From Oceanobacter sp045430275 (GTDB lineage: Bacteria; Pseudomonadota; Gammaproteobacteria; Pseudomonadales; Oceanobacteraceae): 64,000 nucleotides of DNA. This document shows, piece after piece, positions 35,537 to 42,835 of the stretch. Numbering within the stretch: the stretch's first letter is position 1; each line of letters starts with the position of its first letter. The notes beneath the pieces are model-generated. The model was not told where the DNA came from, made no database searches, and saw nothing but the letters and a program-made list of their open reading frames with translations. The stretch lies in the NCBI GenBank assembly GCA_045430275.1, contig JAILXU010000001.1, positions 62,001 to 126,000 on the forward strand, written 5' to 3'. The translations under genes and the position numbers were made by a program.

Positions 35537-37162
35537 ATGACAGAGTCACTTCACATCGCCATGGCCCAGTGCAATTTCCGGGTAGGGGACATCTCGGGTA
35601 ATTGTGACCTGATTATCAATGAGGTCAATAAAGCCAGGGCACGAGGCGTTGATTTGATCGTCTTTTCCGAATTGGCACTGACCGGCTATCCCCCTGAAGA
35701 TTTGCTGCTTCGGCCCAGCTTGAAACCCAGAGTTGAGCAAGCGCTGGAGCAAATTGCACAGCATGCCGACACCATTGCTGTTGCCGTTGGTTTCCCGTGG
35801 CAAGACGGTGAGCAGTTATTGAATTGCGCAGGCATCTGGTTTCAGAAAACGTGTTTGGGGCGTTACGCCAAGCAATGCTTGCCCAACTATCAGGTCTTTG
35901 ATGAGCGCCGTTATTTCAGTCAGGGCAAGGAGGCATGTCTGGTCAGCCTGAAAGGACGTCAGATTGGTCTGACGATTTGTGAGGATATCTGGCACGCAGG
36001 CCCGGCAGAGCAAAGTGTGGAAGCCGGAGCCGAGCTGGTTCTGAATTTGAATGCTTCGCCATTCCATATTGGCAAACAACCCGAGCGTTATCAGGCCTTA
36101 TCTGAACATGCCGTCAAACTGGGCGTGCCAGTGGTCTACGTCAATCAGGTGGGTGGTCAGGATGAACTGGTGTTCGACGGTGCTTCGTTTGCCGTGAATG
36201 CCAAGGGCAAGGTCGAACTGCAATTGCCCGCTTATAAAGAGAGTTGTGGCGACTTGCGCTGGGAGGCCAGTGGCACGCTGACGCCGTTGTCTCAAGGTGT
36301 TGAAGCCCATACCGATGAGATGGCCAGCCTGTACGATGCTTTGGTGCTGGGCGTGCGTGATTATGTGAACAAGAACCGCTTCAAAGGGGTGGTACTTGGC
36401 TTGTCCGGTGGTATTGATTCTGCCTTGACGCTGGCCATTGCCGTGGATGCACTGGGGGCGGATCGGGTTGAAGCCGTGATGATGCCATTCCAGTACACCT
36501 CGGACATCAGTAAGGAAGATGCTTCCGAGCAAGCGCGCCGGATGGGCGTTCGCTATCACAATCTGTCGATTGCACCGATGTACGATGCTTTTATGTCGGC
36601 ATTGGCGGATAACTTTCAGGGTCTGGAACGAGACACCACAGAAGAAAACCTGCAGTCCCGCTGCCGTGGTGTGCTGCTGATGGCTCTGTCGAACAAAAAC
36701 GGCTACATGGTGCTGACCACCGGTAACAAGAGCGAGATGGCCGTGGGCTATGCCACTCTGTATGGCGACATGGCAGGTGGTTACGGTGCCTTGAAGGATG
36801 TCTACAAAACCCGTGTGTTTGATCTGGCACGCTATCGCAACCTGGGCGGTGAAGTCATTCCTGAGCGGGTGATTACGCGTCCGCCATCGGCTGAGTTGGC
36901 ACCGGATCAGATTGATGAAGACAGCCTGCCTGCTTATCCCGTGCTTGATGCCATTCTGGAGCGTTATATTGAACAGGATATGAGCGCTGAAGCCATTATT
37001 CAGGACGGTTTCGAATCCGTGGATGTCATGCGCGTGATACGGCTGGTGGATGTGAATGAATACAAGCGGCGTCAGGCACCGGTTGGCGTGCGCGTGACCC
37101 AGCGAGGCTTTGGGCGCGATCGACGTTACCCGATCACCAATGGCTGGCAAGCGGGCATCTAG
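35537..37162 (+). CDS. nadE: Glutamine-dependent NAD+ synthetase
   Basis: 541 residues. N-terminal nitrilase-type glutaminase domain with Glu in FSELALTGYPPEDLLL, Lys in AKQCLPNYQVFDE and Cys in TICEDIW. C-terminal synthetase with pyrophosphate loop LSGGIDSAL and GNKSEMAVGYATLYGD. It converts nicotinic acid adenine dinucleotide to NAD+. The two-domain form uses glutamine as ammonia source. Divergent from pilS, closed by a terminator at 37190. Confidence 0.97.
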   Translation: MTESLHIAMAQCNFRVGDISGNCDLIINEVNKARARGVDLIVFSELALTGYPPEDLLLRPSLKPRVEQALEQIAQHADTIAVAVGFPWQDGEQLLNCAGIWFQKTCLGRYAKQCLPNYQVFDERRYFSQGKEACLVSLKGRQIGLTICEDIWHAGPAEQSVEAGAELVLNLNASPFHIGKQPERYQALSEHAVKLGVPVVYVNQVGGQDELVFDGASFAVNAKGKVELQLPAYKESCGDLRWEASGTLTPLSQGVEAHTDEMASLYDALVLGVRDYVNKNRFKGVVLGLSGGIDSALTLAIAVDALGADRVEAVMMPFQYTSDISKEDASEQARRMGVRYHNLSIAPMYDAFMSALADNFQGLERDTTEENLQSRCRGVLLMALSNKNGYMVLTTGNKSEMAVGYATLYGDMAGGYGALKDVYKTRVFDLARYRNLGGEVIPERVITRPPSAELAPDQIDEDSLPAYPVLDAILERYIEQDMSAEAIIQDGFESVDVMRVIRLVDVNEYKRRQAPVGVRVTQRGFGRDRRYPITNGWQAGI

Positions 37163-37189
37163 TCAGTTTTTTACTCAGTATTGAAAGCA

Positions 37190-37220
37190 AAACCTGATTC
37201 GTCCTGAGTCAGGTTTTTTT
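37190..37220 (+). terminator. Intrinsic terminator after nadE
   Basis: AAACCTGA (37190-37197) pairs with TCAGGTTT (37209-37216), continuing into a T run to 37220. It insulates nadE from the tetR regulatory region that begins a dozen bases later. Confidence 0.9.
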
Positions 37221-37232
37221 ATGGGTTTATTT

Positions 37233-37245
37233 TGACGAATCGTCA
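37233..37245. promoter_or_regulatory. Palindromic operator candidate 1 upstream of tetR gene
   Basis: TGACGAATCGTCA is a perfect 6-1-6 inverted repeat. The flanking TTTATTT context is shared with a second copy 82 bases downstream. Position between the nadE terminator and the TetR start suggests an autoregulatory operator. Confidence 0.65.
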
Positions 37246-37314
37246 ATTTAAAGCGTGGGGGCAACGGATTGTTCCTGAATCATCGGTTATAAAATGCTCA
37301 GACCTGTTTTATTT

Positions 37315-37327
37315 TGACGAACCGTCA
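37315..37327. promoter_or_regulatory. Palindromic operator candidate 2 upstream of tetR gene
   Basis: TGACGAACCGTCA, one mismatch from the perfect copy at 37233, again preceded by TTTATTT. It ends 21 bases before the chosen ATG at 37349. Centre-to-centre distance of 82 bases is close to eight helical turns, which would place two bound dimers on the same DNA face. Confidence 0.62.
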
Positions 37328-37348
37328 CCAACCTGTGAGCTGACCGCT

Positions 37349-38062
37349 ATGAGTCCTCGAATTGTCGATCAGGAAACCTTGCAAGAGCGTGAGCAAGTCA
37401 TTCTGGATGCGGCGCTGGATTATATTCGTGAGAACGATATTGCATCGCTCACCGTCGATAAAGTGGTTGCGCGAGTGCCTTTTTCCAAGGGAACGGTCTA
37501 CAACCATTTTTGCAGCAAGGAAGATATTGTCACCGGCTTGTGCAATCTGTGTGTCCGCTCCTTGCACGCCTTGTTTCAGGAAGCCACGGACTTTGAAGGC
37601 AACGTCCGCGAAAAGATGGTGGCCATTTGCATCGCGTACATGATGAGCGCCAAAGTCGATCCCACCCGATTTATGTTGGTCATTACAGCCAAGACATCGG
37701 CACTGAATCAGAAAGCCTCTGAAGAGCGCCTGAACGAACACATCAAGCTGGAACAGCAGTTGATGCATCTGTTTTGTTCGCTGATTCAGAAAGCCATTGA
37801 AGATCAGGATCTGATCATCCCCGCCCATATGTCACCACCCCAGGTTGCCTTTGCGATCTGGGCGATGTCGTTCGGCACCATCGCGTTATTGCAGGATGGG
37901 CTGGAGCGCTGTGACTTGCGTCGCCTGATGGAAGTGGAGCGTGAATTGGTCAGTCACTGTAATTTGGTGATGGATGGTCTGGGCTGGTTGCCGCTGAGTC
38001 AGAATTTTGACTGGCAACCCTGTATTGATGCCTGCAAAGATCGAGTTTCCGGGTTGGTGTGA
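37349..38062 (+). CDS. TetR/AcrR family transcriptional regulator
   Basis: 237 residues from MSPRIVDQETLQERE. The frame is open 39 codons further upstream, but that part overlaps the two operator-like palindromes and is not conserved in type. N-terminal HTH: ILDAALDYIRENDIASLTVDKVVARVPFSKGTVYNHFCSKEDIV. The ligand-binding domain is Cys- and Met-rich without recognised family. It very probably controls itself and the downstream transporter set, whose first gene begins about 90 bases later. Confidence 0.88.
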   Translation: MSPRIVDQETLQEREQVILDAALDYIRENDIASLTVDKVVARVPFSKGTVYNHFCSKEDIVTGLCNLCVRSLHALFQEATDFEGNVREKMVAICIAYMMSAKVDPTRFMLVITAKTSALNQKASEERLNEHIKLEQQLMHLFCSLIQKAIEDQDLIIPAHMSPPQVAFAIWAMSFGTIALLQDGLERCDLRRLMEVERELVSHCNLVMDGLGWLPLSQNFDWQPCIDACKDRVSGLV

Positions 38063-38105
38063 TCACACATTAGCCTTTCTCTTACGAGAAGCCCGCGTGA
38101 GCGGG
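38057..38105 (+). promoter_or_regulatory. Palindrome and two tandem hairpins between tetR and the transporter gene
   Basis: A perfect 12-base palindrome GTGTGATCACAC (38057-38068) covers the tetR stop. Then TTCTC-TTAC-GAGAA (38077-38090) and CCCGC-GTGA-GCGGG (38092-38105) form two adjacent five-base-stem hairpins, the second with a GNRA-type loop. There is no T-tract, so these look like mRNA structures or an operator rather than a terminator. Confidence 0.5.
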
Positions 38106-38152
38106 ACGCACGTTGAAAGCGTTTACCAATGACAAATCAAGGGATACTGCGT

Positions 38153-40513
38153 ATGAAAGAACGATTGTTTAAGTTCGTACTGGATCGCCCGCTGATTGTG
38201 TTACTGCTGTCACTGATCTTTGTGATGGGAGCCGCAGTCGGAGCGGGGAATCTGGTTTTCAAAAGTGACTACCGGGTCTTTTTCAGTGATGAAAACCCGC
38301 AACTGAGCGCCTTTGAGGCGATGCAGAAAATCTACAGCAAAAGCGATAACGTCGCCTTTGTGCTGTCACCGAAAGATGGCGAGGTCTTTTCGCCCGCTAC
38401 ACTGGCAGCGGTTCATGAATTGACCGAAGCCGCCTGGCAAGTACCGTACTCGACCCGTGTTGATTCGCTCAGTAACTATCAGCATACCGAAGCGGAAGAA
38501 GATGACCTCATCGTTGAAGATCTGGTGCTCGATCCCGAGATGCTCAACGCTGAGGGCATGCCGCGTCTGGGCGATATTGCTACGGGCGAGCCGTTGTTGC
38601 TGCACAAGCTGATTTCCGAGCGCAAACACGTCACCGTGGTAAACGTTACCGTTCAGCTGCCGGGGATTGATCCGATCCGGGAAGTGCCAGAAGTCGTGGC
38701 CAAGGTGCGTGATATGAAAGCCACCTTTATGGAAGCTCACCCGGATATTCAGGTGCACCTGTCAGGCCTGGTGATGATGAATAACAGCTTTGCCGAGTCA
38801 TCTTTGAAAGATAACGCGACACTGGTGCCTTTGATGTTTGGCGTGGTCGTTTTGGCCTTGATCGCCTTGCTACGCAGCTTTACCGGCACTTTGGCGACCG
38901 TCATCATCATCGTTATCTCGATTGTGTCCACCATGGGGCTGGCAGGCTGGACGGGTTTCTTCCTGACCGGGCCATCAGCCTCGACACCGATTATGGTGCT
39001 GACGCTGGCCGTTGCCGACTGTGTTCATATCTTATCGTCCATGTTCTATGACATGCGCCAGGGCGCGACCAAGCGTGACGCCTTGTTGCACAGTTTGCGC
39101 ATTAACTATCAGCCGGTCTTCCTGACCAGTGCCACCACGGCGATTGGTTTCCTGAGCCTGAATTTCTCTGACTCTCCACCGTTTAACGACCTCGGCAACA
39201 TGGTTGCAGCAGGTGTCATGCTGGCGTTTGTTTTCTCTGTGACCACCTTCCCGGCGTTGCTGAAATTGCTGCCCATGAAAGTCAATGTGGTGGAAGATAA
39301 CCACAGTGGTTACATGGAAAAACTGGCTGACTTCGTGATTGCCAAGCGCAAAGTGCTGTTGCCTGGTATGTCGGTTGTGATGGCTGTGTTGATTCTGATG
39401 TTGCCCAACAACGTCTTGAATGATGACTTTGTGAAGTACTTCGACGACTCAGTGCCGTTCCGACAGGCGACGGATTACATGCAGGATAATTTATCTGGCT
39501 TGACCACCATGGAAGTGTCCATCAGCACGGGCGAAAGCAGCGGCATTAATGATCCGGCGTTCCTGAAAACCCTTGGTGACTTCAGTACCTGGCTGCGTGA
39601 ACAGTCCGAGACGGATCACGTCAATACCTTGTCAGACACGCTCAAGCGCCTGAACAAGAACATGCACGGTGACGATGAAAGCTACTACCGCCTGCCAGAA
39701 GATCGGGAGTTGTCGGCGCAATACCTGCTGTTGTATGAAATGTCCTTGCCGTACGGACTGGATCTGAACAATCAGTTGGACGTGGATAAATCATCAACCC
39801 GCTTGGTCGTGACTTTTCAGAATCTGACCAGTGTGGAGCAGCTTGATATTGAGAAGCGCATCTACGCCTGGTTCGCCCAAAACGCCCCGGCCTACACGGC
39901 GGAAGTGGCCAGTCCGAATCTGATGTTTGCTCACATTGGTCAGCGCAACATTACCAGCATGCTGATTGGCACCGCGTTGGCACTGGTATTGATTTCGCTA
40001 CTGCTGGGTTTTGCCTTGCGCTCGGTACGCTTTGGGGCCATCAGCCTGATTCCCAATATGGCTCCGGCGGCGATGGGCTTTGGCGTCTGGTTCCTGATTG
40101 ACGGTCAGATTGGTTTGGCCCTGTCCGTGGTGGCCGGTATGACGCTGGGTATTGTGGTCGATGACACCGTGCATTTCCTGAGCAAATACCTGCATGCTCG
40201 CAACGACAAAGGCTATAACACCGAAGCGGCGGTTCGCTACGCCTTCTCCAGTGTGGGTCGCGCGCTGGTGATCACCACGCTGGTGCTGGTGGCAGGCTTT
40301 ATGGTTCTGGCGCAGTCCAGCTTCAAACTGAATGCGGACATGGGCCTACTGACCGCGATCACCATTCTGATTGCCCTGATTGTGGACTTCCTGTTCTTGC
40401 CGCCATTATTGATGGTGCTGGACAAAGACACTTCAAACGAATCTTCACAAGACACCCCGGTTACTGCATCCGAACAAGGAGACGCTCATGACGCTGAACA
40501 GCAAACCCGTTAA
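38153..40513 (+). CDS. RND/MMPL-type inner-membrane transporter (lipid or hydrophobe exporter-like)
   Basis: 786 residues from MKERLFKFVLDRPL; an ATG eight codons upstream (38129) is possible. Two repeats, each with a membrane helix, a large periplasmic loop and a five-helix bundle: helices at about 15-35, 220-390, 405-425 and 610-760. Charged residues in VADCVHILSSM and IVVDDTVHFLSKY sit at the usual proton-relay position. It resembles MMPL/HpnN-type exporters of hydrophobic molecules rather than multidrug AcrB (half the periplasmic size, no adaptor gene). The 3' end overlaps the next gene by 26 bases. Confidence 0.87.
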   Translation: MKERLFKFVLDRPLIVLLLSLIFVMGAAVGAGNLVFKSDYRVFFSDENPQLSAFEAMQKIYSKSDNVAFVLSPKDGEVFSPATLAAVHELTEAAWQVPYSTRVDSLSNYQHTEAEEDDLIVEDLVLDPEMLNAEGMPRLGDIATGEPLLLHKLISERKHVTVVNVTVQLPGIDPIREVPEVVAKVRDMKATFMEAHPDIQVHLSGLVMMNNSFAESSLKDNATLVPLMFGVVVLALIALLRSFTGTLATVIIIVISIVSTMGLAGWTGFFLTGPSASTPIMVLTLAVADCVHILSSMFYDMRQGATKRDALLHSLRINYQPVFLTSATTAIGFLSLNFSDSPPFNDLGNMVAAGVMLAFVFSVTTFPALLKLLPMKVNVVEDNHSGYMEKLADFVIAKRKVLLPGMSVVMAVLILMLPNNVLNDDFVKYFDDSVPFRQATDYMQDNLSGLTTMEVSISTGESSGINDPAFLKTLGDFSTWLREQSETDHVNTLSDTLKRLNKNMHGDDESYYRLPEDRELSAQYLLLYEMSLPYGLDLNNQLDVDKSSTRLVVTFQNLTSVEQLDIEKRIYAWFAQNAPAYTAEVASPNLMFAHIGQRNITSMLIGTALALVLISLLLGFALRSVRFGAISLIPNMAPAAMGFGVWFLIDGQIGLALSVVAGMTLGIVVDDTVHFLSKYLHARNDKGYNTEAAVRYAFSSVGRALVITTLVLVAGFMVLAQSSFKLNADMGLLTAITILIALIVDFLFLPPLLMVLDKDTSNESSQDTPVTASEQGDAHDAEQQTR

Positions 40514-41294
40514 GTTGGCATTGGCCACGGCCATTCTCAGCCCATTGATGATCAGCTTGCCTGTCCAGGCAGAAGATCCAGTGGAAAAAGGCCTGACCAT
40601 TTCTGAAGAGGCCAAGCGCCGCGACCTGGGCTGGCAAGACATGCAGGCTGAAATGCAAATGGTTCTGCGTAACAAACAAGGGCAGGAAAGTGTGCGTGAA
40701 GTGCGCATGAAATCGCTGGAAGTGGACAACGACGGTGACAAAAGCCTGTCGGTGTTTGATAAACCGCGTGATGTCAAAGGTACCGCCTTCCTGAGTTTTT
40801 CTCACCCGGTGGGTGCGGATGATCAGTGGCTGTATTTGCCCGCGCTGAAGCGTGTAAAACGTATTGCCTCCCGTAACAAATCTGGCCCGTTTATGGGTTC
40901 CGAATTTGCGTACGAAGATCTGTCGTCTTTTGAGGTGGAAAAATACACCTACAAATATCTGCGCAATGAGCCGTGTGATTTGGGCGAGTGCTTTGTTGTC
41001 GAGCAGTATCCAGTGGATAAAAACTCTGGCTACACCCGCCGTGTGGTATGGCTGGATAACGCAGAATATCGCGTCAGCAAGACCGAGTTCTACGACCGTA
41101 AGAACTCACCGCTGAAGACCTTGACCAATCACGACTTCAAACAGTACGAAGGCAAGCACTGGCGTCCTGACCTGATGAAAATGGTCAACCACCAGACCGG
41201 CAAGAGCACGGATCTGAAGTGGACAGGCTATGAGTTCAAAACCGGCCTGACCGACAAGGACTTCAACAAGAACACGCTCAAGCGGGCGAGGTAA
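40488..41294 (+). CDS. LolA-like periplasmic protein (outer-membrane lipoprotein-sorting family)
   Basis: 268 residues with a signal peptide (about 1-28, ending VQA). The body LSFSHPVGADDQWLYLPALKRVKRIASR and GSEFAYEDLSS is the hallmark of the LolA-like family often paired with MMPL/RND genes. The fold is expected to be an open beta-barrel half-cup that can carry an acyl chain. AAGGAG precedes its ATG inside the transporter gene, so the pair is co-translated. Likely role: periplasmic carrier for the transporter's cargo; this is inference. Confidence 0.83.
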   Translation: MTLNSKPVKLALATAILSPLMISLPVQAEDPVEKGLTISEEAKRRDLGWQDMQAEMQMVLRNKQGQESVREVRMKSLEVDNDGDKSLSVFDKPRDVKGTAFLSFSHPVGADDQWLYLPALKRVKRIASRNKSGPFMGSEFAYEDLSSFEVEKYTYKYLRNEPCDLGECFVVEQYPVDKNSGYTRRVVWLDNAEYRVSKTEFYDRKNSPLKTLTNHDFKQYEGKHWRPDLMKMVNHQTGKSTDLKWTGYEFKTGLTDKDFNKNTLKRAR

Positions 41295-41296
41295 GT

Positions 41297-42502
41297 ATGG
41301 CAGCCAGAGCAACCTGGTTGAGTCTGGCCGTGGCGGGGGCATTCGTGCCCTCGCTGGTTCAGGCAGAAACCTACTTTGAAGTGTCTGGCAAGGTTGCGGC
41401 AGAAGCCCGTTACTTCACCGAAGAAGCGGCCTACCGTGACCAATCAGATGGCGGTAATCTTTCAGCGTTGGCCGAACCCCAGTTTTTATGGGAGTGGAGC
41501 GATGGCGATGATCGCATTACCTTTGTGCCGTTCGCCCGTGTCGATCAATGGGATGATGAACGCACTCATGCGGATATTCGGGAACTGAACTGGCTGCACG
41601 TCGGTGAGGAATACGAACTGCGCGTGGGGTTGGGTAAGGTGTTCTGGGGCGTGACGGAATTTCAGCATCTGGTCGATACCATCAACCAAACCGATGGTGT
41701 GGAAGACATCGACGGCGAGGACAAGCTGGGTCAACCAATGATCAGTGTTTCCAGTGTGCGTGACTGGGGCATTATTGACCTGTTTGTCCTGCCCGGCTTC
41801 CGCGAGCGCACCTTTACCAGCGAAGAGGGGCGTCCCGGTTTTCCGATCAAGGTTGATACCAACAAGGCGCGTTATCAGTCGGATGACGAAGACCGCCATA
41901 TTGATCTGGCGGCGCGCTGGAGCAACAGCTTCGATGTTTATGACGTTGGTGTGCATGTGTTCCGGGGCACCAACCGTGATCCGCAACTGCAAAGCGAGCT
42001 ACGCAGTGGTCAATCGGTATTGGTGCCGTACTACGCGCTGATGACGCAAGTGGGTGTGGACGTACAAGCCACCATCGACAGTTGGTTGTGGAAGTTCGAA
42101 AGCCGCTACCGCAACGTCAACCCGGAAGACTTCACCGCTGCCCAGTTCGGCTTTGAATACACCTTGTACGGCCTGTTCGACAGTGCAACCGATCTTGGTT
42201 TACTGACCGAATACGGCTGGGATGAACGCGGCACTGATGCCACGGATGTGGGCCAGAATGACCTCTATCTGGGTGGACGTATCACTTTGAATGACGCCGC
42301 TGACTCCCAGCTACTGGCTGGAATCAGCCGCGATCTGGACTACGACAGCACCAGCGTGCTGGTGGAAGCCAGCCGCCGATTTGGCAGCAACTGGAAAGTC
42401 AGCCTGGATGGCCGCTTCTTCAGTGCTGATGATCAGCGCGATACCGCCTATGCGATCCGCAAGGGTGACCATATTCAGCTCACGGGTGAGTATTACTTCT
42501 GA
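41297..42502 (+). CDS. Outer-membrane beta-barrel protein
   Basis: 401 residues. A signal peptide (1-23, VQA then ETYFEVSG) is followed by alternating beta strands rich in aromatic residues and acidic turns, ending LTGEYYF with the terminal Phe recognised by the BAM machine. About 14-18 strands are likely, which fits a porin-like channel. I do not recognise a specific family. It starts two bases after the LolA-like gene, so it belongs to the same unit as the putative outer-membrane step. Confidence 0.8.
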   Translation: MAARATWLSLAVAGAFVPSLVQAETYFEVSGKVAAEARYFTEEAAYRDQSDGGNLSALAEPQFLWEWSDGDDRITFVPFARVDQWDDERTHADIRELNWLHVGEEYELRVGLGKVFWGVTEFQHLVDTINQTDGVEDIDGEDKLGQPMISVSSVRDWGIIDLFVLPGFRERTFTSEEGRPGFPIKVDTNKARYQSDDEDRHIDLAARWSNSFDVYDVGVHVFRGTNRDPQLQSELRSGQSVLVPYYALMTQVGVDVQATIDSWLWKFESRYRNVNPEDFTAAQFGFEYTLYGLFDSATDLGLLTEYGWDERGTDATDVGQNDLYLGGRITLNDAADSQLLAGISRDLDYDSTSVLVEASRRFGSNWKVSLDGRFFSADDQRDTAYAIRKGDHIQLTGEYYF

Positions 42503-42835
42503 GTTTATGTTGAATTCCCCTGAGCTTGTTCAGGGGTTGACATACTGCGTATTGTATATCTTTTGTGTCAGATGTTGACCGAAGTCGAGTGAGTGTATAA
42601 ATTACGCTTAAAATCAAGCTTTCTTGATGCGTTTTCAGGTGTACGTAACATAAATGGATATTTCAAATGGCTGAATGGACTTTCTGTACGTGCATGAAAT
42701 GCAATGCTTGATGTGACTTTATTATCCGCATCGATAAGTTGTAGCTGTCCGTTAGCCCAGTCTGTAAATCTCTCTTTCCCACCTGATTGCCATCCGAAAG
42801 TCCCTTATGTGAATTTATAACAATTGGACAAGGCA
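42503..42835 (+). other. Intergenic region before the S8 protease lipoprotein gene
   Basis: No gene seen in these 333 bases. CCCCTGA (42517-42523) pairs with TCAGGGG (42530-42536), a hairpin 14 bases after the beta-barrel stop that lacks a T-tract but may end that operon. TTGACC at 42575-42580 with TAAATT 17 bases on (or TATAAA after 15) is a weak promoter candidate for the protease gene, leaving a leader of about 230 bases. Confidence 0.45.

Noticed and set aside
36098..37150. 350-residue open frame on the minus strand
   Set aside because: Antisense shadow of nadE with His/Gln-rich low-complexity translation.
37232..37348. 39-codon N-terminal extension of the TetR protein
   Set aside because: It encodes no conserved part of the family and contains both operator-like palindromes.
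42537..42560. TTGACA at 42537 as a promoter -35
   Set aside because: The only AT-rich -10-like hexamer (TATATC at 42555) is 12 bases away, too close for sigma-70.
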